Assembly: GCA_012103475.1 (NCBI GenBank)
Contig: WLWS01000004.1
Location: forward strand, 372,001 to 436,000
DNA length: 64,000 bases
Direction of reading: 5' to 3'
Source of the DNA: Gammaproteobacteria bacterium
GTDB taxonomy: Bacteria > Pseudomonadota > Gammaproteobacteria > Eutrophobiales > Eutrophobiaceae
Shown: positions 19,273 to 29,500 of the stretch, in pieces
Layout: each line of letters opens with the position of its first letter
How positions within the stretch are numbered: the first letter of the stretch is position 1
Made by a program: the position numbers and the translations under genes
Notes under the pieces: generated by a model
Seen by the model: only the letters and a program-made list of their open reading frames with translations
What the model was told of the DNA's origin: nothing
Database searches by the model: none

Positions 19273-20286
19273 ATGAGCTCTGAAAACAAAACTCTGGCTA
19301 TGCATCTTCCACCTGGAATGAAAGATCTGGAAAAATTTCAGGAATTGACTTTGAAGAATTGGCATTATTCTGTCGATAACGCCTTCAATTCAATTTCGCA
19401 CTTTTTAAAGCTCAGCAACAGCACTATTGGTAGCTTGAACCGAATGCAAAAGGAAAACCTGAACACTTACTTTCCTGCACGAAGAACATCTGAAAACGTT
19501 GAGGATACCAGTAGTCGAAATTCCTCGGAGGAACTCAAAAGTGTCACTACAGGTGTTGCTCTGATTACGGGGGGAATAGGTGGAATTGGAACGGCAGTCT
19601 GTAAACGTCTCGCCAGAGACAACGCGCGCATTATCGCGACTTATATCAAGTTTGAAAAAGAAAACGCTCTGATTTGGCAGGAAGAACGTCAAAAAGAAGG
19701 GCTGCAGGTAGACCTCTACGAGTGCGATGTAAGCGATTTCGATGCCTGTAAAAAAATGGCAGGAGTTATTGAAAATGAAGCCGGCAGAATCGATGTACTG
19801 GTGAACTGTGCCGGTATCACCCGGGATGCTATGCTTAAAAAGCTGGAACAGGAAAACTGGGACGCAGTAATTGATACAAACCTTGACAGTGTATTTAATG
19901 TCTCCAGAAACTTTATCAATGGCATGATAAATCGCAATTACGGCAGGATCATTAACATCTCATCCGTTAATGGTCAGAAAGGCCAGTTTGGGCAGACAAA
20001 TTATTCATCAGCCAAGGCTGGAATGATTGGTTTCAGTCGTTCACTGGCAATTGAACTGGCGGACAAAGGAATAACTGTTAATTGCGTCTGTCCGGGATAT
20101 GTTGGTACGAGTATGGTGGAAGCTATTCCAGAAAACGTAAAACAGGCTATTATTTCACAGATTCCTTGCGGTAGATTGGCAACACCAGCAGAAATAGCCG
20201 ATGCAGTTGGTTTTCTGGCTTCAAGAGAAAGTGCTTATATTACAGGCACTGAACTGGCGATAAATGGTGGTTTGTTTACAGGTTAA
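19273..20286 (+). CDS. PhaB-like acetoacetyl-CoA reductase with a helical N-terminal extension
   Basis: The C-terminal part (about residues 92-337) is a complete reductase close to PhaB, which makes (R)-3-hydroxybutyryl-CoA for PHA synthesis. It has ALITGGIGGIGTAVC, NCAGITRDAML, GRIINISSVNGQKGQFGQTN and YSSAKAGMIGFSRSLA. Residues 1-91 have no counterpart in ordinary PhaB, which is about 246 residues long. That part is predicted to be helical (LEKFQELTLKNWHYSVDNAF and onward) with a Ser/Glu-rich linker, and resembles the helical pattern of phasins. A granule-targeting role is inference. The ATG at 19273 follows phaR by 62 bases, and no better internal start is obvious. Confidence 0.88.
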   Translation: MSSENKTLAMHLPPGMKDLEKFQELTLKNWHYSVDNAFNSISHFLKLSNSTIGSLNRMQKENLNTYFPARRTSENVEDTSSRNSSEELKSVTTGVALITGGIGGIGTAVCKRLARDNARIIATYIKFEKENALIWQEERQKEGLQVDLYECDVSDFDACKKMAGVIENEAGRIDVLVNCAGITRDAMLKKLEQENWDAVIDTNLDSVFNVSRNFINGMINRNYGRIINISSVNGQKGQFGQTNYSSAKAGMIGFSRSLAIELADKGITVNCVCPGYVGTSMVEAIPENVKQAIISQIPCGRLATPAEIADAVGFLASRESAYITGTELAINGGLFTG

Positions 20287-20294
20287 AAAACCTG
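20279..20294 (+). terminator. weak Rho-independent terminator after the PHA reductase
   Basis: A 6-base stem, CAGGTT-AAAA-AACCTG, overlaps the stop codon and is followed by CTTTTAATTGTTTTT. The stem is short, and purF converges from the other side, so this is a modest call. Confidence 0.4.
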
Positions 20295-20314
20295 CTTTTA
20301 ATTGTTTTTCCGCT

Positions 20315-21841
20315 TCAGTTACTGGTTTCTGCAATGGATAAGTCAATCAGGCTTTCTTCAGACATTTCCCTCACCATTTTTGCAGCTTCATTTCTTGCTA
20401 TAGATACCCTGTCAAGATAATCGCTACTGATATCTCCGGTAACGTAATCCCCTGTAAAACAGGAAGTATCGAATTCACTGACTTGTGAGTTTCCCGCTTT
20501 TGCAGCTTCGACTAAATCATTGAGATCCTGATATATAAGTTTGTCAGCGCCAATGATATCCGCTACTTCTTCTTCGGTTCTATTATGTGCAATTAGTTCT
20601 TCAACAGTCGGCATATCGATACCATAGACGTTGGGATAACGTACCGGTGGAGCGGCGGAAGCAAAGTAAACTTTATTCGCTCCCGACTCTCTGGCCATTT
20701 GCACGATTTCTCCTGAGGTTGTTCCTCTTACTATCGAATCATCCACCAGCAAGACGTTTTTGTCTTTGAATTCGAGTTCGATTGCATTCAGTTTCTGACG
20801 AACGGACTTTTTGCGAATACTCTGTCCGGGCATAATAAAGGTTCGCGGGATATAGCGATTCTTGATAAAACCTTCCCGGTACTTCACACCCAATTCGAAA
20901 GCCAGAGGTAAGGCAGAGGTTCGTCCGGTTTCAGGAATTGGTATGACAACATCTATGTCATGATCGGGCCATTCACGCTTAATCTTGTTTGCCAATGTCT
21001 CACCCATACGTAATCGGGTTTTATAGACTGATATATCATCAATAATGGAATCCGGTCGGGCAAGATAAACGTGTTCAAAAATGCAAGGTGCATAGCGAGC
21101 TTTTTTAGCGCAATTCTGAGTCTGTAGTTCACCATCGGCTGAAATGAATACAGCTTCGCCCGGTGCAATATCCCGTATCACTGTAAAACCAAGTGCGTTA
21201 ATTGCGACAGTCTCGGAGGCGATCATGTACTCTTTACCCGATTCGGTACTGCGTTCTCCGAATACGACCGGTCTAATGCCGAAAGGATCTCGAAAACCCA
21301 GAATCCCGACTCCGGTAATCATCGCTACAGCGGCATAGCCGCCGCGACATCGTTGATGAAGCCGAGTTACTGCTTCAAAGATATCTGAACTCGTTAAAAT
21401 TTCACGCGGCTTGCCCAACTTTTGTAACTCATGAGCAAGAATATTCAGTAAAATCTCCGAATCTGAACCAGTATTGAGATGGCGCAGATCGGCATTTTTT
21501 AAATCGCGACTCAGTTCTTCACCGTTAGTCAGATTGCCGTTATGGGCCAGAGTGATGCCGTAGGGAGAATTGACATAAAAGGGTTGTGCTTCGGCCGATG
21601 AGGAGCAACCAGCGGTTGGGTATCTGGCGTGTCCGATACCCATATGGCCCTTGAGATCCAGCATGTGACGAGTATGAAACACGTCCCGAACCATACCATT
21701 GTTTTTCCTGAGAAATAAACGCTGACCGTCTGAGGTCACCATCCCTGCTGCATCCTGACCGCGATGCTGGAGCATGGTCAGACTGTCATAAATAGCCTGA
21801 TTGACGTTGGATTTTGAAACGATTCCCGTAATCCCGCACAC
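20315..21841 (-). CDS. purF: amidophosphoribosyltransferase
   Basis: PurF catalyses the first committed step of purine synthesis, making phosphoribosylamine from PRPP and glutamine. The 508-residue protein begins MCGITGIV, with Cys2 as the N-terminal nucleophile after Met removal. It has [11 protein letters not shown] and the PRPP loop [19 protein letters not shown]. The start codon is GTG, and its last G is shared with the TAG stop of cvpA (TAGTG). It ends the accD-folC-SPOR-cvpA-purF block. Confidence 0.97.
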   Translation of the reverse strand: MCGITGIVSKSNVNQAIYDSLTMLQHRGQDAAGMVTSDGQRLFLRKNNGMVRDVFHTRHMLDLKGHMGIGHARYPTAGCSSSAEAQPFYVNSPYGITLAHNGNLTNGEELSRDLKNADLRHLNTGSDSEILLNILAHELQKLGKPREILTSSDIFEAVTRLHQRCRGGYAAVAMITGVGILGFRDPFGIRPVVFGERSTESGKEYMIASETVAINALGFTVIRDIAPGEAVFISADGELQTQNCAKKARYAPCIFEHVYLARPDSIIDDISVYKTRLRMGETLANKIKREWPDHDIDVVIPIPETGRTSALPLAFELGVKYREGFIKNRYIPRTFIMPGQSIRKKSVRQKLNAIELEFKDKNVLLVDDSIVRGTTSGEIVQMARESGANKVYFASAAPPVRYPNVYGIDMPTVEELIAHNRTEEEVADIIGADKLIYQDLNDLVEAAKAGNSQVSEFDTSCFTGDYVTGDISSDYLDRVSIARNEAAKMVREMSEESLIDLSIAETSN

Positions 21842-22389
21842 TAGACGGATTCCCCCGGGCTCTCTGGGGTGTCAGGGCTTTCTACGTCAGCAGGTGCGAT
21901 CTCGTAGCCATGGTGACTGGAAAAATCCTCGGGCAAGTATTGATGTCCCCATTCAGCAATCAACTGGAAGGGTTCAAGCATAACAGACTCTGTCCACCAT
22001 TGTTCTTCAGGCAATGCTGTGAACCCCGCTAAAAAGACGATTACAGCAACTATAAAACCACCCAGACCGAAACCAAAAAACAGACCAAGTATTCGATCTG
22101 CGCCAGTGAGACCGGTTCTACCCAGCAATTTGGTAATCAGAAATGAGATTCCGGTCAGGATCATCAGACTGATAATAAATACACCGACGAAGGCAAGAAT
22201 TTTCTGCAATATTAAAGCATCAGTAATATTGGCGATCATTGGTATAGCGTGACTACCGAACTTCGTTGCTATTACCGAGGCTAATGTCCACGCCACAATT
22301 GAGAACAGGATATTCAGAAAACCATATAAAACCCCGACCAGAGCTGGTAGGGCCAGTAAAACTATAATTCCTATATCGACACTTTGCAT
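21841..22389 (-). CDS. cvpA: CvpA family membrane protein
   Basis: This 182-residue membrane protein belongs to the colicin V production family. It has four hydrophobic segments, beginning [20 protein letters not shown], then a charged C-terminal tail. Family members sit in the inner membrane and affect envelope integrity, with an unclear mechanism. The position immediately before purF, overlapping it by one base, is the usual one in gammaproteobacteria. Confidence 0.92.
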   Translation of the reverse strand: MQSVDIGIIVLLALPALVGVLYGFLNILFSIVAWTLASVIATKFGSHAIPMIANITDALILQKILAFVGVFIISLMILTGISFLITKLLGRTGLTGADRILGLFFGFGLGGFIVAVIVFLAGFTALPEEQWWTESVMLEPFQLIAEWGHQYLPEDFSSHHGYEIAPADVESPDTPESPGESV

Positions 22390-22419
22390 TGTTCAAGAGT
22401 CTCTGCTGGGCGTTTACTA

Positions 22420-23058
22420 CTATGGATAGCGAATCACTATGCCTTCAATTTGCATATTTTTCAGAAGTTTTTCCGCTAATTTACGGGCATCCGATCTCAA
22501 TAATTCCGGTCCCACTCTGACTCTGTAAGCAATTCCAGATTGCCGTTTTACTGGTTCAACAAATGCCGGGTAACCAGCTTCCCTCAATTTTAAATTCAAG
22601 GCTGTAGCATTTTCCTGTGAACTAAAACTTCCTAACTGAACCACCCACGCCGTAGCTGCTAGCTGATTGTTATCCAGCGCCGGTTCTTTCTGTATATCTA
22701 CTTGCTTCTCATCCATCAACACATCGCTTGTTTTGGCTGGCTCGACAGGTTTTATTGTCTGCTGTTTTTCCTCTTCAACGACAATTGGCTCGCTGGTACT
22801 ACTAGTCACTTGAGCTGCTGCGACTTCTTCATCACTTTTCAATTCTTCAGGCATATGAGAAATGACTGGCGTCAATTCTGACTCTCGCAAGGGCACAATA
22901 CGCGAGTTGAAGCCATCGTCAGGCCGTGCTGGTATGTTTGATTCGGTAATTTTCATATCCGTTTCTGAGCGATCATCGAGCACCATAGGAATTAAAATCA
23001 CAGCCAGCATCACAAGTACGGCGGCGCCAATCAGTCTTTCCTTTAAACGTCTTTCCAT
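22420..23058 (-). CDS. SPOR-domain protein (DedD-like)
   Basis: This 212-residue protein has a short cytoplasmic start (MERRLKERLIGAAVL), one membrane segment to about residue 26, a long Glu/Lys/Val-rich periplasmic linker, and a C-terminal SPOR domain from about residue 135 (TAWVVQLGSFSSQENATALN). SPOR domains bind denuded peptidoglycan glycans at the division septum. Position between folC and cvpA matches dedD of E. coli. The gap to folC is only 2 bases. Confidence 0.9.
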   Translation of the reverse strand: MERRLKERLIGAAVLVMLAVILIPMVLDDRSETDMKITESNIPARPDDGFNSRIVPLRESELTPVISHMPEELKSDEEVAAAQVTSSTSEPIVVEEEKQQTIKPVEPAKTSDVLMDEKQVDIQKEPALDNNQLAATAWVVQLGSFSSQENATALNLKLREAGYPAFVEPVKRQSGIAYRVRVGPELLRSDARKLAEKLLKNMQIEGIVIRYP

Positions 23059-23060
23059 CG

Positions 23061-24389
23061 TTATCGCAAATCCGAGTGCAGATACAGCAATGCATCTCTG
23101 ACAGTAAGAAATGAACCTGTAATCACTATTCTTTCACCGGCTTTCGCGTGCCCGGCAAGATAATCCAGTGTGTTCTTCACGCTATTATAGTTTCTGACCT
23201 TTGCAACATTCACAGATGCGACTATTTTTTCCATTAGTTTTTCAGCTTTTTCAGCTCTTTCGCTATCCAGATCGACGATATACCATATGTCCACAATGGA
23301 GCTTAGTTCTTTGAATATTGTTTCGTGGTTTTTATCCTTTAGCATGCCAACAATGCAGTGAGTAGTACCTCCAGTCGCCAGTTTTCGTAGATTATTTGCC
23401 AGCATTCTTGCTGATTGAGCATTGTGAGCAACATCAAGAATGTAGGGCACAACTGAAGGAATGATCTGAAAACGACCTTCCAGACGAAACTCCTGTAAAC
23501 CGCTTTTTATTGCCTCTTCAGTGACAGTGAATTTCTCAGAAATCATGTCAAATAACTTTAGTACACCGGCTGCATTTTGCATCTGACAATCGTCATGTAA
23601 ACTGGGTCTAACCAATTCATTATAAACAAGAGATTTCGACCGCCAGCTCCAGCTGTCTGTATTGGTAGAATAATGATAGTCGTGACCCAGTAATTGCAAA
23701 TCGGTACCGATAGAATTGGCATACTCGGCAATACAATCTGGAGGACAGGGATCGGAGCATACTGCCGGGCTATTGTTTCGAAATATCCCCGCTTTCTCCA
23801 GAGCAATTGACTCTCGATCACTACCAAGCCAATTTTCATGGTCTATGTCAATGCTGGTTACCAGCGCCGCGTCTGCGTCAAGAATATTAACAGCATCCAG
23901 ACGTCCTCCCAACCCGACTTCCAGTACTGCTATATCGACTTTGCTCCGCTGAAAAATATCCAGAGCAGCGAGTGTTCCAAACTCGAAATATGTCAGTGAA
24001 ATTTCTTTGCGTGCATTGTCAATTCTGGCAAAAGCAGAACATATCAAGTCATCATTTACACTCTCACCGTCTACACATATTCTTTCATTATATTTGATTA
24101 AATGTGGAGATGTGTATTTTCCAGTACGATAACCCGAGCGCCGCAATATCGATTCGAGCATCGTGACACTGGAACCTTTTCCATTGGTACCAGCCACACT
24201 CAGAACAGCGAAAGAGGGCTCAAGTAACCCCATTCGTTCGGCGACAGTTCGTACACGATCGAGTCCAAGATCGATTGCTGTAAAGTGAAGCGCTTCCTGC
24301 CAGGAAAGCCAATCTTCAAGCGATTCAAATCTTGCCAAATTATCTGTCTGGTTTTTCTGAACGACAACTGGCGTATTCACACTTATCAT
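23061..24389 (-). CDS. folC: bifunctional folylpolyglutamate/dihydrofolate synthase
   Basis: FolC adds glutamate to dihydropteroate and to folates. The 442-residue protein has the Mur-ligase-like ATP loop VAGTNGKGSSVTMLESIL, followed by TGKYTSPHL, EVGLGGRLDAVNI, the IDIDHENWLG segment and YILDVAHNAQSARML. It sits between accD and the SPOR-protein gene in the conserved order. Confidence 0.95.
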   Translation of the reverse strand: MISVNTPVVVQKNQTDNLARFESLEDWLSWQEALHFTAIDLGLDRVRTVAERMGLLEPSFAVLSVAGTNGKGSSVTMLESILRRSGYRTGKYTSPHLIKYNERICVDGESVNDDLICSAFARIDNARKEISLTYFEFGTLAALDIFQRSKVDIAVLEVGLGGRLDAVNILDADAALVTSIDIDHENWLGSDRESIALEKAGIFRNNSPAVCSDPCPPDCIAEYANSIGTDLQLLGHDYHYSTNTDSWSWRSKSLVYNELVRPSLHDDCQMQNAAGVLKLFDMISEKFTVTEEAIKSGLQEFRLEGRFQIIPSVVPYILDVAHNAQSARMLANNLRKLATGGTTHCIVGMLKDKNHETIFKELSSIVDIWYIVDLDSERAEKAEKLMEKIVASVNVAKVRNYNSVKNTLDYLAGHAKAGERIVITGSFLTVRDALLYLHSDLR

Positions 24390-24422
24390 TACCTTAACTC
24401 GCTGATTCTGGCTTTCCCTGCG

Positions 24423-25292
24423 TTAGCGGCGGGCAACTACAGGCTGATGGGTCAGTATCGCCAGTAATGCAGTTATTTCATCGCGCATATTTCGACGGTC
24501 AACAATCATATCAATATCACCGTGGGCAAGCAGGAACTCACTTCTCTGAAAACCTTCCGGTAAAGTTTCCCGTACTGTCTGTTCGATCACTCTTGGACCC
24601 GCAAAACCGATAAGTGCGTTCGGCTCGGCAATAATGATATCTCCGAGTGTCGCAAGGCTTGCAGATACACCACCTGTTGTTGGGTCGGTCAGAACGGCAA
24701 TATAGGGTATTTTTTGACGTCTCAATACACCCAGAGCAGCACTTGTCTTAGCCATTTGCATAAGAGAAATAATAGCTTCCTGCATTCTCGCCCCACCACT
24801 TGCCGTAAAACAAATCAATGGGAAACGTTGTTCAATGGCTGCATCGACTGCGAGTGCAAAGCGTTCTCCCACAACTGACCCCATTGAACCGCCCATAAAA
24901 CTAAATTCAAATGCGCAAGCCACAACAGGCAGGGCTTTAACGCTGCCCTGCATTGCCACTAGCGCATCAGTTTCCCCGGTTTGTTTCTGCGCTTGTGTCA
25001 GGCGATCTTTATATTTCTTCGTATCCCGAAATTTGAATTTATCAACTGGACTGATTGCAGTACCTATTTCTTCTCTGGACTCAGGATCGAGAAATTGATC
25101 GAGACGTACCCGGGCACCAACTCGCAAATGATGGGAACATTTCGGACACACCTCAAAATTCCTGATTAACTCCGCCCGATAAAGTACAGCACTGCAAACA
25201 GGACATTTTGTCCATACGCCTTCAGGCACGGAGCGTCTTGATGACGCGTTAGTCTTAATACGGGAAGGCAGGAGTTTCTTGAACCAGCTCAT
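24423..25292 (-). CDS. accD: acetyl-CoA carboxylase carboxyltransferase subunit beta
   Basis: AccD with AccA transfers the carboxyl group from biotin to acetyl-CoA in fatty-acid synthesis. The 289-residue protein has an N-terminal four-cysteine zinc ribbon ([13 protein letters not shown], then CPKCSHH) and the crotonase-like core with [35 protein letters not shown] and [12 protein letters not shown]. It lies 33 bases before folC. trpF, often its upstream neighbour, is absent. Confidence 0.97.
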   Translation of the reverse strand: MSWFKKLLPSRIKTNASSRRSVPEGVWTKCPVCSAVLYRAELIRNFEVCPKCSHHLRVGARVRLDQFLDPESREEIGTAISPVDKFKFRDTKKYKDRLTQAQKQTGETDALVAMQGSVKALPVVACAFEFSFMGGSMGSVVGERFALAVDAAIEQRFPLICFTASGGARMQEAIISLMQMAKTSAALGVLRRQKIPYIAVLTDPTTGGVSASLATLGDIIIAEPNALIGFAGPRVIEQTVRETLPEGFQRSEFLLAHGDIDMIVDRRNMRDEITALLAILTHQPVVARR

Positions 25293-25381
25293 TTTGTCGT
25301 TTTCGACTGTAAATAGGGTCTCTCTAGTTTACCGCAGACTCGATAACTACGATAGCTGGACGAATCCACAATATCAGCTAC

Positions 25382-25594
25382 TTAATCTTCAGAAGTACCG
25401 GGTGATGAGGACATTGCCATTTTCAATTCCAGTAGTTCTATTGCCATATCTGGCATCGCTGTGTGATTTTTCGATTCTGTTGATAAAAGCCAGCTATCAA
25501 CCTCATCTTGTTTGACCATAAGCATTTCTGCAACATCTCGACGCTCAAGACCATTGTCGCTGATTATTTCCATTAAGCGCTCTCGATTATTCAT
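25382..25594 (-). CDS. small helix-turn-helix-like protein
   Basis: This 70-residue protein looks like a short XRE-type DNA-binding domain: ERLMEIISDNGLERRDVAEM, a turn, then VKQDEVDSWLLSTESKNH. A strong ribosome-binding site (GGAGGA, 8 bases upstream of the ATG at 25594) supports translation. It occupies the place where trpF lies in related clusters, between truA and accD. The C-terminal MAIELLELKM helix is followed by a Ser-rich tail. Target genes are unknown. Confidence 0.7.
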   Translation of the reverse strand: MNNRERLMEIISDNGLERRDVAEMLMVKQDEVDSWLLSTESKNHTAMPDMAIELLELKMAMSSSPGTSED

Positions 25595-25662
25595 AGATTA
25601 TGTCCTCCGGTTTGTGAGGGGAAAATACAAAACCATAAACCCAAATCATATCGCGCTTCCAG

Positions 25663-26448
25663 CTAGAACGGCAAAATTACCTGTCCAGTCTGAGCCCGCG
25701 GGAGTTGATAGCGCTGAGGATATTCAACCCCGGTGAGATATAAACCCTGTGGAGGAGCTGTGACACCCGCAATGGCCCTGTTTTTCGCCATCAGTACCTC
25801 TTCTGCCCATATCGACTCCTTTTTACCCTGTCCAATTTCCATCAGAACACCCGCAATATTTCTAACCATATGATACAGAAAGGCATTTGCTCTAATACTG
25901 AGAATAACGTAGCTTTCCCGCCGTTCCACTCTCAACTCATGGATTTCACGTTCTGCAGTCCTGGATTGACATGCCTGAGCACGATACGAAGTGAAATCGT
26001 GTTTGCCCGTCAGCCTGCTTCCCGCATCCGACATACGAGAGACGTTTAGCGGACGGGATTCCCAGGTAACAAGATGCTGAGAAATGCCCGGTCGTGCGGG
26101 TCGATTTGATATCAGATATTGATAACTTCTGGAAAGCGCACTAAATCTGGCGTGAAAATCATCTTCAACGACTTTTGCCCAGAGTAGACTAACACCATCT
26201 GGCAGATTCGAGTTGGTACCAAATACCCACGAATGCATTTCACGTTCGGCATCAGTTTCGAAATGGATCACCTGATTAAGTGCATGGACTCTTGCATCAG
26301 TTCGACCAGCACAGATAACAGTCACTGAATGATTAGCAACTACAGATAGGGCTTCCTCTACACACTGCTGCACACTTCTTTCGGTTTTCAGGCGTTGCCA
26401 ACCATGAAAATCTGTCCCGCAATATTCAACGGCAGCGGCAATTTTCAT
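25663..26448 (-). CDS. truA: tRNA pseudouridine synthase A
   Basis: TruA makes pseudouridine at positions 38-40 of tRNA anticodon arms. The 261-residue protein has YCGTDFHGWQRLKTERSVQQ, the catalytic Asp in CAGRTDARVHALNQVIHF, FHARFSALSRSYQYLI and the C-terminal FLYHMVRNIAGVLMEIGQGK. It lies between fimV and the small helix-turn-helix gene in the asd-to-purF block. Confidence 0.96.
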   Translation of the reverse strand: MKIAAAVEYCGTDFHGWQRLKTERSVQQCVEEALSVVANHSVTVICAGRTDARVHALNQVIHFETDAEREMHSWVFGTNSNLPDGVSLLWAKVVEDDFHARFSALSRSYQYLISNRPARPGISQHLVTWESRPLNVSRMSDAGSRLTGKHDFTSYRAQACQSRTAEREIHELRVERRESYVILSIRANAFLYHMVRNIAGVLMEIGQGKKESIWAEEVLMAKNRAIAGVTAPPQGLYLTGVEYPQRYQLPRAQTGQVILPF

Positions 26449-26534
26449 TCTGAAAAACCGGGTAGAGGAAAATTCGAATTCGACAGCTTAGCGATGATTG
26501 ATAAACAGGCTACAGAAGACGCTGCTAGATCGTA

Positions 26535-29500
26535 TTAGCCAAGTTGATTGAGCAAGTCCTGAGCAACTTGTTTTTGCTCATCGCTTCCATCGGCCAGTAC
26601 TTCATCCAGTATACCTTTAGCGCTGTCCTTATCACCAAGTTCTACATAGGCCTTGGCAAGATCGAGTTTGGTCGCGATTTCATCTTCCGCGGTTTGTTCA
26701 TCTGCTGCGCCTGCTCTGGGCACAAAAACCGTGTGGTCGTCATCATCGTCATCATCGTCGTCATCGTCTATTTCAATACCGACGTCGTCACTACCGAGAT
26801 TATCAATATCAATTTTCGGCATCTCGACAGTGCCATCCATATCGATATCCAGATCGTCGCTACTATCGTCCTGAATTTCCAGATCGAAATCCATATCCAG
26901 TTCTATTTCATCGGCACTGCTATCATCTTCAGCAGGTTCATCCAGTGTAAGGTCCATATCGAGGTCAGCACCTGTAGATTCCAACTGAGGTACATCATCA
27001 GCGCTGTCTTCATCAAGACTGAGATCGATTTCCGGTGCATCATCACTTTCATCCAGACTTATTTCATCATCTGAACTATCAGAATCATCTCCCAGACTCA
27101 GATCAAGCTCGACACCATCGTCTTCAATCGAACTGTCTTCGTCGCTATCTAGTTCCAGTGATATGTCATTCTCATCTGCAGTATCACTATTCAGATCAAT
27201 TTCAAGCGCATTGTCATCTTCACTGCTGTCGATATCCAGGTCAGGAGAGTCGTCAACATCAGCCTCGGTTTCCATACCACCAATATCAAAATCAAGTGCG
27301 TTATCATCTGCTGGTTCGTCGACTGGCTCACCCACTGGCTCATCAATTTCAACACTGCTATCGCTCTCTACCATCCCGCCAATATCAAAATCTAATGAGT
27401 TATCGTCGTCTTCAACAGCCTCGTCCACAGAAAGCTCCTGCAATTCCTCTCCATCAGCCTCAGCACTTCCGGCAGAGGTAACATCGAGCAGATCCTCTTC
27501 CATTCCTTCAGCTTCAAGATTGGCATTTGCCGTCACATCAAGAAGATCATCGCTACCACTGTGTGATATATCCAGAACATCGTCATCTGCTTCGGCTGGC
27601 ACATCTGTTCCAGCAGTTATATCCAGCACAGCCTCATCATCAATGCTGGCTTCTTCTTCTAAACTAGATTCTTCAGTCTCCAGACCAACAGCAGAAGTGA
27701 CATCCAGCAAATCTTCATCTGCTGTAGATTCGTCTACGCTTATCGCAGCAGTTACATCCAGCACACTAATATCTTCAGAATCCGAGGAGGTAATATCGAG
27801 CACACTTTCTTCCTCTGCAGGTTCTTCCGCAGCAGGCTCTTCCACAGCGTCCATACCCAGATCGAAATCGACACCGGCATCCGCTGCACTTTCCGGTTCG
27901 TCTTCTTCTGCAGTTATATCAAGCATGCCACCGCCACTGTCAGCAGAAACCTCGGCCGGTTCATCATCACCTTCTTCAAACAAGGCTCGTCCCGGTGACA
28001 TTTCCTGCCACATTGCCTGCGCCATTTCCCAATGAGGTCCTTCTGAATTCACCAGTCCACTTAAGACCTGAGCGGCATCTTCATATTTTCTTTTGTCGTT
28101 AGCTGCATAAAACACTTCAAGGAGTTTGGAATGAAAATCAGCCCGCTCAGGATTATTAGCTATAGCATCTCGAACAAACTCCTCAGCCTGATCAAACTGC
28201 TCATAGGCAATCAGAACATTTACTTCAGCCAGAGGATCTTCTTCCTCTTCCTCTTCCTCTTCCTCTTCTTCGACTTCAGGTTCAGGTGCAGCTTCGGGTT
28301 CAGGTGCATCTCCCGGGGCAACAAATGCGGTTTTGTCGTCCGCATCTTCAACTTCTTCTTCAGAACCGGCCGGAAGGATGGTTTCCTCCTCCGATTCATC
28401 TACAGCTAAATCTGCCACAGATTCAGCTGTTGCTTCGGATTCAGCGTCCTCAACATCGGCTTCATCGAAATCCGGGAATTCAGTTGTTGTAACCGAATCC
28501 GTCTCAGTAGCTGCATTCTGTTTACGTCTGGAAATGAATAATAATCCGATAATACCGATAATCAGCGCACCCAGTGCCCCGCCAATCACAATCAGATTAC
28601 CCATTATGAAAGAGAGTGCCTGCTCTACTATTCCGGCCGGAGCTGGTACATCGGCAACAACTTCTGTAGTCGCCACTTCAGTTTCCTCTTCAGAAACCTC
28701 AGTCATTTCCTCTTCCATTTCATCAATCGCGTCGTCACCAGAGTCCGCCATCTCATCTTCCATCATTTCGGAGGCAGAATCTTCTTCCATCATGTCAGAC
28801 TCACTTGATGCAAAGTCGTCTTCTTCAGTCGACATTTCATCGAAACTTTCATCGTCGACAGCATCCATCTCATCCTCAATGACCGGCTCTTCGATCATCT
28901 CTTCTTCTACTGTCATCGAATCAAGTGACTCGACATCTTCAACGATTCCACCACCAGCCATCTGTTGCTGCAGAGCAGCTAGCTCATCATCTTTAAGTGC
29001 GATCAAACGCTTCAAATCATTGATTATCGTCTCAGCTTCCTGAACTCTGTCTTTAAGCTCCGCGTTTTCCTGACTTGTGGCTTGCAACTGCTCATTTGCA
29101 AGAACCAGATCTGCATCGTTAGCGTTGCCGCTGCCCCCACTCTGACCAATGCCGGCGCCTTCTGAAGAAGCCGCAACGAGTCTCAATTCAGATTCATCAT
29201 CTTCAATCATCTGAGAGCTTTCGCTGTCATCCATCTCGATAGAATCGCTACTGACATCCATGCTATCTGCACGTTCATCAATAGTTGAAGAACTTGCCGC
29301 AGCACTCGCACCCGGCCAGGCTGAATTCTGTGAACCGACCTCGCTGACCGCTTCCGCCGCGGACAAGCTACCAATCTCATCACTGCTTGGTATATTTAGA
29401 ATTTGTCCGCGTTTTAATCCGTTTATGTTGCCATTAATAAAAGCTTCGGGGTTGGCACGAAGCAGTGAGATCATCATTTGCTGTACGCTCACGGAGCTAT

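Noticed and set aside
27163..28035. Long Ser-rich frame on the plus strand (290 codons) opposite fimV
   Set aside because: It is the antisense of the Asp/Glu-rich fimV coding region, which reads as Ser-rich codons on the other strand; it has no ribosome-binding site or recognisable domain.
28333..29043. Second Ser/Ala-rich plus-strand frame (236 codons)
   Set aside because: Same antisense effect of the acidic fimV repeats; no domain and no start signal.
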